A DNA stretch of 64,000 nt from Mallotus nudiflorus. Taxonomy: Eukaryota > Streptophyta > Magnoliopsida > Malpighiales > Euphorbiaceae. Location: positions 1,005,001 to 1,069,000 of the forward strand of contig CANTUR010000623.1 of assembly GCA_947683625.1 (NCBI GenBank). Reading direction: 5' to 3'. This document shows, piece by piece, positions 23,195-35,515 of this stretch; position 1 is the first letter of the stretch; each line of letters begins with the position of its first letter. Below the pieces are notes generated by a model. That model worked only from the letters and a program-made list of their open reading frames with translations. It made no database searches and was not told the origin of the DNA. Made by a program: the position numbers and the translations under genes.

Positions 23195-23731
23195 TTGGAG
23201 TGAGTGTTAATTACAACATCAAAGAGGGTGATTGTTGCATTTGCATTTCATGTTCTTAATTGCATATCATGTGTTTAATTGAGTATCACTATCACGTGTT
23301 TGCCTCATTTTACCTAAATCACAAAATTGCATTTTTGTGTGTATCACTATCACGTGTTTGCCTCATTTTACCTAAATCTCAAATTGCATTTTTGTGTGAA
23401 TCCCAAGCTATGTTCTTGCATGAATCTTGAATTGCATTATTATAGTTCTTGCATGAATCTTGAATTTGCATTCATTATGTGTGCATCCTAAAATTGCATC
23501 ATGCACCTTGCATATACACCATGCATTTTACATAGCACCTCAAAAGGTCATACCAACACAAACCATAATGACCAAATGTCCAAAGACTACATGACACTCC
23601 ATTAAGTACCCTACCTTAAAAACTTTAATTTTTGCATACTTACATTTGATCTACGCCTATTGACATAAGCAATAAAGTGTTATGTAGCAGTTGCACTAAA
23701 GTACTATGCAACACACATGAAGTATGGCATA
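23195..23731. other. Spacer with a local tandem duplication
   Basis: Non-coding. It has a direct tandem duplication of 56-58 bases at 23283-23340 and 23341-23396 (starting gtatcactatcacgtg), and a tract rich in ttgcat words up to about 23540. No coding signal. Confidence 0.6.
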
Positions 23732-24745
23732 CTTATCATACTTTTTAATTACAATAGATCCTACGAACGGTTTGATGATGACAATGATTAATAAAATCAA
23801 TGTAAGAACACTTGTTGTTATTGCTTAAGAGTGTGTAAACCCTAAACATGAAGAACTGAACTACCTAACCCTAAACCAGACTCTCTAGATATTGAATTTT
23901 TATTAATTCAATTAATTAAGATCTAACCTAGTGAACTAAAACCTTCGAATAACAAGTCACATGCTCTAATTAATTATCGTAAGGGCATATAACTCGATAG
24001 ACTAAGGCTTATTTCACAAGAAGAGAAATTGTTAAAAATAATGATTAATTCATCAAATAAAAAGTTTGAAAACACCTTTTCAAACCTCAAAAATCCTAAA
24101 AACACCTTTTCAAACCTCAAAAATCCTAAAAACACATTTTCAAACCTTAAAAACCCCTCATAAGTCAAAAATGATAGATAAAAGCCCAAGCAAGTGCACA
24201 TGTATTATTCACACACAAAAATGTTAAACCATGTGTCCATGCATGTGAATCACGTGCTCATGCACACACCCCACATGCTCATGTGTGAGACATAAGTAAT
24301 GAACACGTTAAACTTAATTTTCACTTATGCACACATCCTATGTGTACACTGCTCATGTATATGCTCTGAGCATGCAAGTCATGCAATGATGTGTGTGAAT
24401 CACACGTATAATGTGTATAAGTCATGCATACATCCTCTCTCACACGTGTCTATAAATAGCACTATTCACATCATTCAAGGGACCTTTTTTCATAACCTTA
24501 ATGAAATTTTATCGATTTGAAGATTTGGGACACTCACTTTAAACACATATATATAGCCTATTTTCTTATTGTTTTAGTGATTTTAGACTCAATTTCATTA
24601 CCAAACCTTACCCCATCATTATTAAAGCACACTTCAAAGGTAATAATACTTGCATTACTTGCAAATTTTACACAATTTTAATAATAATAGCTCATAAACC
24701 AAATACATGAACCTAGTTATTAATACTTAAATTTCAGCAATCCCC
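23732..24745 (+). repeat. LTR A3, partial third copy of LTR A
   Basis: Matches A1 from its start (tatcatac at about 23733) through the TATA box (24451) and into the transcribed part, ending about 24745 where the similarity stops. Unlike A1 it carries three tandem 30-bp units at 24071-24160 (aacaccttttcaaacctcaa and following), where A1 has one. It lacks the GCATTTTT tract and the LTR end, so it is truncated. Confidence 0.7.
24451..24459 (+). promoter_or_regulatory. TATA box of LTR A3
   Basis: TATAAATAG followed by CACTATTCACATC, conserved with A1 at 3904. Confidence 0.7.
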
Positions 24746-25296
24746 TAAAAATTCAATGATGAAGGTTTCTATCAATGAGTCAATGGAAAGCTTCTTTGGA
24801 AGTCATCTTGAGCGTGCTGAGACAAGGTGAGAAACTTGAAAAAACACCCAAAAATACATACCTAAACCTTAAAAAACCCAAAAATGGACCTAAAAAGTCA
24901 AAATAGATGAAAATAGGGGTTAAAAGCCCATGGGTCAGCTTGACCTATGAGTGTGGGTCGGACCCATGGATATGGGTCGAGCCCTAGGTCTGTAAAAGTT
25001 TGAATTTTTGCCTATTTTTGGATTTTTTAGGACATTTTCAAAAAAACACTTTAGGGAGAGAGAATGCTACTATCCTAGGATAAATTTATGATTATTTTCT
25101 CTCTCTAAAACCTCTACACTCAAGAAAAACACTTGTGGAAACCCATATCAAAACACTAAAAAACTCATTTTTACTTTTTAAGGATCATTTAGCACCTCTT
25201 TTATCAAACCAAGCATCATATTTGTAAAAAAAAAAGCACATTTAGGGTAATCACCTGGTCCTTATGAGGATCCCCCAATCAATTTATAAAAGCAAA
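24746..25296. other. Stretch between LTR A3 and LTR B1, with a GGGTC/GACCC cluster
   Basis: No gene. At about 24925-24990 short words repeat in direct and inverted form (catgggtc, gacctatg, gtgggtc, gacccatgg, tatgggtc). Faint similarity to 48180-48420 of LTR B2 (ctctctaaaa..cctcta; aaactcatt) suggests that part of this may be a very diverged U3/R of LTR B1. Confidence 0.4.
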
Positions 25297-26399
25297 GAGT
25301 TGCAAAATCATGTTGTACAGTGATAGACAGTCAGATCTAGTTCATGAATAACCAAATCAGCTATTCATACCCCAAGTCCAGCTATTAAACCCCTTATATC
25401 GGCTATTAAAGGTTCCAAAATCAATTAAAAAGACCTCAAATCCAGCCATTCAGGAGGTTATTCCAACTATTTATCCTAATTCATCCCAAATGACTCTAAT
25501 GATGGTTTCTAGAGTCCTAAAGGGTTCGTACTTGCCTGAGCATGATTCTACCCTTCTATATGATCCTATGACGATGGAATTAAAGTATTTTCACTTATTT
25601 TTCAATTTTTAAATGATTTTTCAATTAATTTCCTTTTATTTCCTAAAACTCTACTTTAAATGCTTTAAAATGTGATCCTTGTTCTTGTTTTTATTTGATC
25701 TTTGTGTGACTTTTATTGAATGTTTTATTGATTTTCTTTGACATTTGTGTTTAATTTTGGTGTGAATACATGTTTAAACCTCTTATTTTATGTGTAATAT
25801 ACATATATGTTGCTTGATTTTTCTATAATATGCTTTGGTTGTTAATTTGCTACTGCTATGATGTGACTTGCATAATTTGTGTCCTAATTTAGGGTTTTTA
25901 TCATTTTTGGGTCATTTTGGTTGTGTTTTTCATTATAGATCATTGTTTGTGCATTTTGTGTTAATTTATGAGCTTTAATATGCATATGTTGTGCTCTTGA
26001 TGTTTAGGCTTAGTTTATGTGTTTTGCTTTTAATGTTTGAGTCCTGTGAGTTTCAAATTGCATATTTTATGCTTTGATTAAGTCTATTTTAAGACAATTT
26101 ATATGTTCATGTTTAATTGAGTGTTAATTTTACATGTAAATGTCACCTATCTCTATTTATTATCTTTAGCTTAAATAGAGTCTTGTTTATTAGTGTCCAT
26201 TTGTCTATTTCATATTTAGTGTTATTTTCTTGCCTTTACTAACCTTTTCTTTACTCTTATATATACTATACCATAATTCTCTACTCCTCCCTCGATTTCT
26301 TTTGCATTATTTCATTTTCATGCATTCGTGTGCCTTTATGCATATTATTTGCTTAATGCATATCTTTATTATATATATGTTCATTCTTAGATCCTTTAG

Positions 26400-26530
26400 A
26401 TGCATACTTGCATGCTTCCTAACTTGCATCACTTGTATACTTACATGCTTCCCAAATTTGCATCACTTTGCATGCTTCCTGGCTTGCATCATGCATCATA
26501 CTTTGCATGCACCCCAAATTAATTTAATGC
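26400..26530. repeat. CATGCA/TTGCATCA word array in LTR B1
   Basis: Three to four imperfect copies of about 34 bases built from ttgcatgcttcc and ttgcatcactt. The same array is at about 49722-49830 in LTR B2. CATGCA is the RY-type core in plants, but no function is claimed. Confidence 0.55.
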
Positions 26531-26557
26531 TTGTGTGAGCATGCATTGCAGTAGCAT

Positions 26558-27790
26558 CATCCATTGCATTGTATATATCTCTTGTTATCTATCTCAAAAT
26601 ATCAATCTCAAGCTACTAACTTTACTAACTCTACTAACTTTTACTAACATATATTATTATTGTTGTTTATTTTCTAACATTTTCCTTATTATTTGCCTAT
26701 TTTGGATATTAATTTATATTGTATATTCTTGTGTTATAGCAATTTCCATCATGATCTTAATCTCTACACTCAACTCTCATTTCCCTTTATTTTTATATTT
26801 TATTTATGTTCTTGTCTTTTTTGTATTTTATTATTTACAATCTCTACTCCTACCCCATCTTCTTTATTTATGTGTTTTAATTTGTAATTTTATTATTCCA
26901 TGTCCTTTTTAATATTTTTTATGCTTTATCTTGTTAATTACATCACATTGCCTTTTTTTATGTTTAATTTATGTTTTTATCATCCATTGCATTGTATATA
27001 TCTCTTGTTATCTATCTTAAAATCTCAATCTCAAGCTACTAACTCTACTAACTTTTACTAACATTTACTATTGTTCTTGTTTATTTTCTAACCTTTTTTT
27101 ATTAATTTCCTATTTTGGATATTAATTTATGTTGTATATTCTGGTGTTATATCAATTTCCATCATGATCTCAATCTCTACACTCAACTCTCATTTCCCTT
27201 TATTTTTACGTTTTATTTATGTTCTTGTCTTTTTTTTTATTGACAATCTCTACTCCTACCCCATCTTCTTTATTTATGGGTTTTAATTTATAATTTTATT
27301 ATTACATGTTACTTTTAATATTTTTTATGCTTTATCTTGTTAATTACATCGAATTGCCTTTTTGTTTTATGTTTAATTTATGTTTTTATCATCCATTGCA
27401 TTGTACATATCTCTTGTTATCTATCTCAAAATCTCAGTCTCAAGCTACTAACTCTACTAACTTTTAATAACATTCATTATTATTTTTGTTTATTTTCTAA
27501 CATTTTTCTTATTATTTGCAAATTTTGGATATTAATTTATATTGTATATTCTTGTGTTATATCAATTTCCATCATGATCTCAATCTCTACACTCAACTCT
27601 CATTTCCCTTTAATTTTATGTTTTATTTATGTTCTTATCATTTTTATATTTTACTATTTACAATCTCTACTCCTACCTTGTCTTCTTTATTTATATGTTT
27701 TAATTTGTAATTTTATTATTACATGTCCTTTTTAATATTGTTTATGCTTTATCTTGTTAATTACATCAAATTTCCTTTTTGTTTTATTTG
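26558..27790 (+). repeat. Tandem triplication of a ~415-bp segment inside LTR B1
   Basis: Three direct copies start with catccattgcattgta at 26558, 26981 and 27390 (spacings 423 and 409). LTR B2 has the segment once (from 49866). The units are T-rich and produce long hydrophobic open frames, which are by-products and not genes. Confidence 0.85.
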
Positions 27791-29339
27791 GTTTTATAAA
27801 CCAGAAATATACCAAAAATAAACCAAATTGTTTTTGTTCTTTTATTGAGTAATTAATCTTCTATTTTCTTATGGTTAATACAATAGCAATTTTTGCACTT
27901 ATTTTTTCAACAAATGTACTGTTGTCTTTCTCCTTATTTAAATATAGAATTTTGCATTCTCTTTAATAAAAATTTATCATTTCCATGGTAAGTTTATTTT
28001 TAATTAACATGTTTTTATACTTTATTTATGTTTTGGTTGTCCTTTATTGATCACAAAAGTCATCCAAGTGCAACGATATGAATCACAATTTCTTTTATTT
28101 TACTACTTTTTCAAATAAATGATTTAGTTATGTGTTCAATAATTTACGATATGGGCAATGACCATCTAAGGTACAAAATTCACATTTTGAGGCCTAACTT
28201 GATGGAAACTCATATTGTGAATTAATTGTTCACATGATTAATCAAATGTTATTTTTAAATGTTTTTCTAAGCTATTTTTAATTTAAAATCCATATTTTAA
28301 ATATCCTTTCTTTCTTTTAATTTTTAAGTTATTTTTTCATTTTCTAAGTTATTTGTAAACATTTTCATTTTCAAGATATTTTTTTGATTATTTTCTTCAG
28401 ATTTTAAAATTATGTTTCATTTAATTTTCAAATTAAATGTTTTATTGCCCAAAACTTTGAATATGGAGCAATCATGGAGAGTATATTCATGAAATGTATT
28501 AGGCATTCTCAACTCCCTTTTCTTTTTAATTTATTACTTTTTATTGCTTCATTTATTTTTCATATTTTCTTATTTATCATTCATATGTTTATTCATAAAT
28601 TTGCCATAATTGTCATGCCATGGGTTAATTGTTTGTCTTTTTGTTGGTTTATTTGCTTTTTTATAATATGTTCATAAATAATATCTTCTCATGTGTCATG
28701 TTTTATGTTGGATGCCATTGCCTTAACATGTAGGTTTACCATGTTTACACGTTTTATTATTTTCCATGTTTTTAATTTTATGCCATGTTAGTATGATATT
28801 ATATCATGAAAATATGCCATGTTATACTATGTATGCTATATTATGTATATTAATTTATCATATTCCATGATCATGCATCATTTTATTACTATGCCATAAC
28901 ATGCATCATTTTATCATTATCTTGTGCTATATATTATATTTGCATTTGCATGTAGACGTTGATGTATAATAGTACATAATTATTGGAAGCACTATACATA
29001 ATGTAAGGCCAACAATACTCAACATTCGAGAGGCATAGAGGTGCCTCGAACAAAAGAACCTAATCCTACTAACATTAAATTTTGAACCCAATGCTTTATC
29101 TAATGAGAGAATATGGTTCCAAGAAAGGGATCCAAGTTTGCCTAAGTCCTTAAAACAGACAATTTCTCAGGTGATACCGAGTGGCAACTCCCTTTTTCTC
29201 TTACTTGAGTGGAGGGTTGTAAGTGCATTTATGGCATCCTTAAGCTCTTTCAGTACTCCCCTCACAACCCTTTATTTTTCTATAATAAGAAAAAACTAAT
29301 ATCCAAAGAGTGTCGAGTTGGTCCCACTGGCATCAACAA

Positions 29340-29358
29340 TGGCAACTCCATAGGGATT
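29340..29358 (+). other. Primer binding site of element B
   Basis: TGGCAACTCCATAGGGATT begins four bases behind the LTR end. It is absent after the 3' LTR B2, as expected for a PBS that belongs only to the 5' side. It is related to the TGGTGATTCCACTAGGGAC of element A. Confidence 0.65.
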
Positions 29359-30884
29359 AAGATCTTGAACCCAAAGTTTGTACTTTACTTCCAATTATAT
29401 ATACTATTATAGACCAACTTGCATCACGACACTTCTCACACATGCATAAGCATAATAACTCCGATGATGTTAAATTATGGTTCACCATGACTCTACTTGG
29501 CTCATTAGCTAATTAGTTTGACATTGTCACCTTTAGCCTTAACATGGTTTAAGAGATACTATTGGGCTCATCTGACCAGAGTTTATAACCCAAGTCCTAA
29601 AAGGGGGTAGTTCTCTCTTAATTTTACAAAAGATGTTAGGCCCCTTTAACCTTGGCCTGTAACTCAAGTCTATAATGAAGAGCATCTCACTAAAGGAACC
29701 TCTTAGCTTTTTAACCTGACTCACCTATGTAGTGGCCCTAGAAACTTCCATTAGGATTATACCATATCTTATATGTGTTTGCTTAATTTGTGTTTATATG
29801 TTGTATTTGGTTTAAATTGAGTCTTTAATGACACGTATATCTTATACTATGCTGACTAGAATCAAGTTAACCCTATTTAGATTCTATATACCCATTTGAA
29901 CTTGAAAGGTCCAAGTTAACCTAATCAATCTATCATGACACATTTGTTACATACTACTTGTTTCTTATGACCTAAAATAGTTTATACCATTTAAGACATA
30001 TGTCTTAAACATTATGACTCTTATGGTTATGGTAGCTTGACTAATTTGCTAAAAAACCTCAAGGTTTGAATAAGTATATCTTGTCTAAAAAGTGTAAACG
30101 TAAGATATCTTAATAACTTAACCTTAATTGTAGGGATACTAAATTCATAAGGTTATTATGATATCCCATGTTTTTGTTAACTTAAATCTAATCATCAAAG
30201 TATAATATATACATATTACTAATGGTCTTTTAATAACTTAACCCATGTAGTCGTACGGAGCAATAATTTTGACCCCTATATATCCAAATAAACTAGTTTG
30301 GGACTTATTATGACACAATCCAATATTCATAATAAGTTAATATGTGGTTTATATCTATGATTTATTTGGATATATAAGGATTAAAATTCTTAGTCTATTA
30401 TGTCCTGATAACCAAATTTGGTTATCTCAATATCACAACTTTACTCCAAATGATTACTGGGACTAATATATTCAAGTACCATGAAACTCTGCCAAAATCA
30501 AGTCATGCATATAAACATAAATCATCCTTATATGTTAATTTTCCTTTTTCAAGGGTCACGAGCTAGTTCATCCCTCAATGATGTTCTAGTAAGCCCCACT
30601 TAAGAAAAAAATTGAATGACTGCCTGTGTGGGAGAGATAAGGTTAGAAGGGACTCTATTTACTCTTATGCTATATTTATAACTATTTATATTCCATTCAC
30701 ATTTGCATTCATGCATTCATTCATTAATGCATACATGCATTATCACAATGCATGGATACAAGCTAATACATTTATAGTCATTATAGGTAATCCCCAAACT
30801 GTCACAACACCGTAGTTTAGTTGGAGGAGAGAAAAGGGCATATTAGTTAAGTTTGTTATTGAGAGTTCATCATAGCCAGTTAGA
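29359..30884 (+). other. Untranslated leader of element B
   Basis: No coding signal. The part at about 29470-29800 resembles the leader of element A (5800-6110). An open frame at 30612-30815 contains only low-complexity codons and is rejected as a gene. Confidence 0.55.
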
Positions 30885-32271
30885 ATGGAAGAAGTTGACA
30901 AGTTGGTTAATGAAAGAGTGAATGAGTACATTCAGAACAATTTAAGTTAGTTGTTACAAGCTTCTAAGGAAATTGAGAGACCTTCCTATAGGGCAGTGCC
31001 ACCTCCACCACATTAAGGAGAAACTAGTGAAAAGGAAGTTATTATAATTGATGCTCCACCTTTGATTGAGGATCATATTAAGGCTTATAAGACTTGGCAA
31101 ACATAATCCAAAGGAAAGCACCAATTGTGACTAATCTAGTTAGTGAGGAAAGGAAAGTAATGATGGAAGAGTATGCTCAGATTACCAAACAACTTTAAAG
31201 GTTGCAAACTTAAATGAAGTAGGCTTCCACAGGTTTTAATATTGATGAGTTATGTGCATTTGGAAATCTTAATCTCCCACCCAAGTTTAAGATGCCTGAA
31301 GTGACTAAATTTTCTAGCATTGGTGATCCAAAGTTACATCTTTAACACTACAAAGCCATGATGTCTATTATTTTAAGAATAATAGGTGATCAAATATGGG
31401 GTTTATTCTCATTTTCTTTGTAAGGTTTAGCTCTTACATGGTACCTTCAACTTAATAATACTGTGAAAGAGAATTGGAAGGAAGTTGCTAACTAGTTTCT
31501 TAAGTAGTATTCTTATAATACTTAGATGGAAGTCTCTTTATTGGATCTGCAGAGTTTAACTAAAAGGTTAAATGAATCCTTTGCTAATTACATCATAAGG
31601 TTTAGGGAGAAAGCTACTTGTATGAGAAATAGACCATATGAGATTGATCAAGTCAGAATTGCATGGGAATATTGTCAAGACTTTATTAGACAGGAAATTA
31701 AGGTTATGAGTATGAGATCATTTATAGATTTATATTATATTGGGTTCAAGCTGAGAGGATTGCTAGATTTGGAAAACCTGCACAAGTTCAGAAAAAGGGA
31801 ACTCAATCTTCATATGCTCCAAAAGTAGTTGTTGCCATATCTTCTTCTATATTAGCAAATATAAGACCTCCAAGCCAATTTTCTAAGTTTCTAGTGCCAT
31901 TTTCTAAGGTGTTTGAAAGACTGTGCAAAAGTGGAATGATAAGGCCATTGGGACTAAGGTCATTACCAAATGTTCTCTGACCAAATCATACCTCAGAGGA
32001 ATTCTGTAAGTATCATCAACAAGTGGGACATGATACAAAAAATTGCTTTAGGTTCAGAGATGCAATTCAAGACCTTATTGACTAAGGTAAGATTCCAAAT
32101 CCTAAGCATGCTAAGCCTATATAAGAAGTTAATAAAATGATGATGATAGAAGATGAATATATCAATGAAGAATTTATGATGAAGCATTTTGAACTAGTTA
32201 ATAGTAGAAAAAGGGCTAGGGAGGAAGAAGAATAATAAAATCTTAATCAACCAAATCTTGAATTTGATTAT
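30885..32271 (+). pseudogene. Gypsy (Tat/Ogre-type) gag of element B, interrupted by element C
   Basis: Gag with many single stops but a largely preserved order. The N-terminal part has MEEVDKLVNERVNEYIQNNL at about 30888. The linker includes PPKFKMPEVTKF at about 31280. The core gag domain (about 31320-31830) has KLHL, LALTWYLQL, KENWKEVAN, then SLTKRLNESFANYIIRFREK. A zinc-knuckle-like end (CKYHQQVGHDTKNCFRFRDA, then IQDLID) lies at about 32000-32085. An acidic tail follows and stops at 32271, just before the GTTGC duplication of element C. The longest open piece is 31526-31828. Gag continues beyond C at 36329. All stops seem to be point mutations, so this copy is old. Confidence 0.85.
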
Positions 32272-32276
32272 GTTGC
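32272..32276 (+). other. Target-site duplication GTTGC, left side of element C
   Basis: GTTGC directly before the TGATAC start of element C; the same five bases follow its end at 36324-36328. Confidence 0.85.
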
Positions 32277-33077
32277 TGATACGATCCTCAAAAGGGTTAA
32301 TTTATGAAGTCTATATATCAATATAGTCAAGTACAAAGCTTGGATGAATTTTTAGGTTATTTTCTATTTTGGAGTCAATAAGGAAGATTCAAGAAGATTC
32401 TACAAGATGTGAGAAGATTCAAGGATATTTCAAGTCAAAGTCAACTAGTCAAAGTCAAATTCAAAGTCAATAAGTCAAAGTCAATGGTCAACTTCCAACT
32501 TGACATGTGACATGGCATGCTTCAAAGCTTAGTTGTCATTAGTTGTCAATACGACTTTTTAATGCTTAGTTGTCATGAGTTTTCAATTTGACTTTTTAAA
32601 GCTTAGTTGTCATTAGTTGTTGTATTTTTAAAGGGATCCTATTTAATTAAGGATTTTCCTTTATAGGTGTCTTTAGGAATAAGTAAGAAAACCTATTCCT
32701 TCAAGGATTAGGATGTTTACATGCCTATATAAAGGCCATAGCATTGTAGAATGAAATTGAACAAGTTTTATTAATTAATTCTGAATTCTTGAGAGGTTAA
32801 AGTCCTTTTCTTTTTTTCTTAAAAGAACTTTTATGAATTTATCAACTGAAGGCTTGGTATATTCAAACCTAGTTTAATTTAGACTTAAAATTGAATTTGT
32901 TAATCTTAGGTTAACATTAAACAACCTTTAATTCTTTATAATTAAGGTTCTTAAGTACAAGTTATTTAAGGGTCTTGTTGGGGATTAGAGTTTCTTTTTG
33001 CTTGATTTATGAATGATCCTTGGCAAGGTTATTAACATTGAATACGGGTTTGGTATAAGTTAACCATATTCGTGTGA
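32277..33077 (+). repeat. 5' LTR of element C
   Basis: Starts TGATACGATCC. TATATAAAG at 32726-32734 is a TATA box. It ends CGTGTGA, two bases before the PBS. The related copy D ends GTATCA, so TGATAC...GTATCA is the likely original pair of termini. Confidence 0.9.
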
Positions 33078-33079
33078 TT

Positions 33080-33091
33080 TGGTATCAGAGC
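33080..33091 (+). other. Primer binding site of element C (initiator Met tRNA)
   Basis: TGGTATCAGAGC, identical to the standard plant PBS for initiator-Met tRNA, two bases behind the LTR. Confidence 0.95.
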
Positions 33092-33848
33092 TTTAACTCA
33101 TTAATCAAGTATGTATCTTTACTTTTCTTTGTTGTTTGCATTTAATCCAAAACAAAATCATTATTTCTTATTTCATTCATTCTTATGTCTTGTTTGATAT
33201 CAATTCTTTTTTCCTTTATGATCATTGTGATCAAATTCATTTTTTTTATCTTGCATCAATTTCATTTTTTTCTTTATATTCCAACTTAATCTTAGTCTTT
33301 AAAAAAATTTTAAAAAAATTCGTTTATACTCTTATTGTTTTGCATCCTATGAGTCTTGTTTGTCACAAATACATATCAAGTTGAAGTTTGTTCTTAATGT
33401 GGTTGTTTAGCATTTATTACCAAAAAACAAAAAAAGGTGTATTGATCAAAGTTAAATTCATTCGGCCTATAACCATTCCAATTGGCTATTTTTATTCTAA
33501 ATTCCATACCTTGCCTTATTTCAATTTTGAATATTCTACTCTTCTTCTTAAGTTGCATTTGGGGTAGTTTAAACACTTATTCCAAAATTTTTTATTTTTG
33601 TTTTGTTTGGATATTATCCTTGTTTATTGCATTTTTTTTTTGTTCTTATAGTCAAATTTAACTTTATTTTTTTGCTCTGTTTGTTTTGTATTGAGCTTAA
33701 TTTGATAATTAGTAACTTAAGTTCCATAAGAACTATAAGAAAGGAACTTGAGAGGTAAAAGGCAAGTGGTGAGATCATAAGAGGGTAAAAGCCTAATTGA
33801 GTGAAACACGAGCCTTGAGTGATTCTTTGAGTGTAAACATGTAAGGGA
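33092..33848 (+). other. Leader of element C
   Basis: T-rich non-coding leader. The first 210 bases recur in reverse orientation in element D (52421-52630). From about 33710 the sequence becomes purine-rich before the gag start. Confidence 0.7.
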
Positions 33849-34495
33849 GTGTTACTTATGAGGTTTTTTTTCTTTTATTTCTTTATTTATAACATGTCAA
33901 GATCAAAAGAGGTTGAGAAAGATCCTGAATGGAAGCTCTTTATGAAGGCAATGCAAGAACAAATGAGTCAATTATTAAACAACCATCAAAAGGTTCGAGA
34001 GCAAATAGGGAGGTTAGAGCAAAGCCAAGCTACAACCAATGCTAATAACACTTACAATATGACTCAAATCACATCTAGATAAGTTCATGAAGGGAGATGG
34101 CGTGATGATGATGAGTTTGTTAATAAGAGCATTCAAGAGCATAATAAGCAAGATAACAATCTTGGGAGCATAAAGATAAAGATACCTAATTTCCATGGTA
34201 GAAGTGATCCTGAAGCATATCTAGCATGGGAAAAGAAGGTAGATTTTATGTTTAATTGCCATAACTACTATGAGGAAAAGAAAGTCAAGCTTGCAACCAG
34301 TGCATTCATGGGCTATGCACTGCCTTGGTGGAATCAATTAGTGGTCTCAAGGAGGTATTATGAAGAAGAACCTGTCTCTACATGGCAAGAGATGAAGACT
34401 ATCATTCAAAAAAGATTTATGCCAAATCATTATTATAGGGATTTGCATAATCACTTTCAAAGCATTAAAATAAGGTTCGAGGGATGTTAAAGCAA
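33849..34495 (+). pseudogene. Chromovirus-type gag of element C (broken)
   Basis: The start MSRSKEVEKDPEWKLFMKAM lies at about 33893, inside a frame open from 33849. A Gln-rich coiled stretch (MSQLLNNHQKVREQIGRLEQ) follows. After a stop at 34080-34082 the same frame goes on with RWRDDDEF, then IKIPNFHGRSDPEAYLAWEK, MFNCHNYYEEKKVKL, MGYALPWWNQL and KRFMPNHYYRDLHN. These are signatures of the gag of plant chromoviruses (Tekay/Del-like), with the W-E-K capsid helix and the HYYRDL box. The frame stops at 34489, so the rest of the capsid domain and any zinc knuckle are missing. Confidence 0.85.
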
Positions 34496-34816
34496 TTAAA
34501 GTGGATGGGAGACAAGTTGAGGAGAATAATAAAGGGGAAGAGTGTCGATTCAAAACTTTTTCTCTAAAGATAAATTTTGAAGACATAAGCATCAATCAAC
34601 AAATTAAAGAGATCCATTCTTCATGTGGGAAAACTTTAGAAAGGGAACCCTATAAAGATGAGAGAAAAGAAAAAAAGGGAGTTGGGTGTTAAAACTAAGT
34701 TGAGTGAGTTAAGTGTTGAAAATGGTTTAAGTGAGTAAGGTGAGAAATTTGAAGAGCAATTATGCATTGAACTAGATGATCAGGTTATTAAAGAGGATGA
34801 CAACATTCATGTTTTA

Positions 34817-35218
34817 GTGAATGAAGAAAGTGTGAATAATGATTTTGAAGAGAAAATAATTGATGAAGAAATTATGGAGGTGTTAGAGAAAAATAATGCT
34901 AAAAGCTTTGATGAAATATTGCAAGAAGATAAAGATAATGGCAAGTGTGTACAACCTAGCAAAGAAATTGATGAGAAAGTGCAGATCTTTGAAAGAGATT
35001 TGAAGGAAAATTTTCATGTCATGAAGGATAAGGAGATGATTATTCATCACGATTACACTAATAATTTTAATGTTTCTTTTCCTAGTGACTTAAAATTTAT
35101 TTTGCAGAACTTGAAGCCATATGAAGATCCATTTGATAATGTTGTTGCAATGCATTACAAGGTTAATAATACCATTGAAGATTTCATTCCCAACATAAGG
35201 TTTGAGAAAGAGCTATAA
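34817..35218 (+). CDS. Acidic ORF of element C, function unknown
   Basis: An open frame of 133 residues with many Glu, Asp and Lys (MNEESVNNDFEEKIIDEEIM, then KSFDEILQEDKDNG), ending NTIEDFIPNIRFEKEL. I recognise no domain. An open frame from 34501 and broken pieces between 34690 and 34816 have similar composition, so it may be the C-terminal part of a longer gag-linked protein. It lies where pol would be in a full element. The 3' LTR follows about 300 bases later. Confidence 0.5.
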   Translation: MNEESVNNDFEEKIIDEEIMEVLEKNNAKSFDEILQEDKDNGKCVQPSKEIDEKVQIFERDLKENFHVMKDKEMIIHHDYTNNFNVSFPSDLKFILQNLKPYEDPFDNVVAMHYKVNNTIEDFIPNIRFEKEL

Positions 35219-35515
35219 TATTTTACTTCTTTCAAGGGAATCCATGGAGTTTTTGTTTGTAGCAAGAAGAGCTTAAGATATTCATTCATGTTTCAAATTT
35301 AGAAGGAAGCAACAAGTATTCAATTCTTACATGTTCATGAATACAAGTTCTTTGTCCCAAGTGTTCAATCAAGTTCAAATTACTGTATGAATTATTACTT
35401 TAAAGGAGAGGGTTTCAATCAAGGAGTTTGTATTTGACCTTAAAAGATATATGAATTTATCAACTTTAGAAGATGTGCATGATACGAGGATGAATCATCT
35501 TTAAGAGGGAGGGAA

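Larger units (their letters stand above)
25297..29335 (+). repeat. LTR B1, 5' LTR of the giant Tat/Ogre-like element B (U3 not recognisable)
   Basis: Direct repeat of 48555-51820 from the shared aaagcaaagagt start to the end. It ends GGCATCA at 29335, and B2 ends AGCATCA at 51820. Beyond these points the two copies diverge at once, which fixes the LTR 3' end. B1 contains a local triplication (26558-27790) absent from B2. The first 1.2 kb of B2, including the TATA box at 48082, has no clear match here, so the 5' LTR appears to have lost its promoter region. Confidence 0.8.

Noticed and set aside
24899..24908. ATAGA before a TG at about 24904 as the partner of the ATAGA behind LTR B2 (target duplication of element B)
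   Set aside because: The sequence behind it does not match the start of LTR B2; five bases in AT-rich DNA match easily by chance.
26230..27735. Several long open frames rich in Phe, Leu and Ile that look like membrane proteins
   Set aside because: They lie in the T-rich, triplicated part of LTR B1, in overlapping frames, and repeat with the DNA repeat. They have no family match and no conserved counterpart in LTR B2.
30612..30815. Possible small ORF1 upstream of gag, as known in Ogre elements
   Set aside because: The residues are low in complexity and show no similarity to a known ORF1; the region looks like leader.
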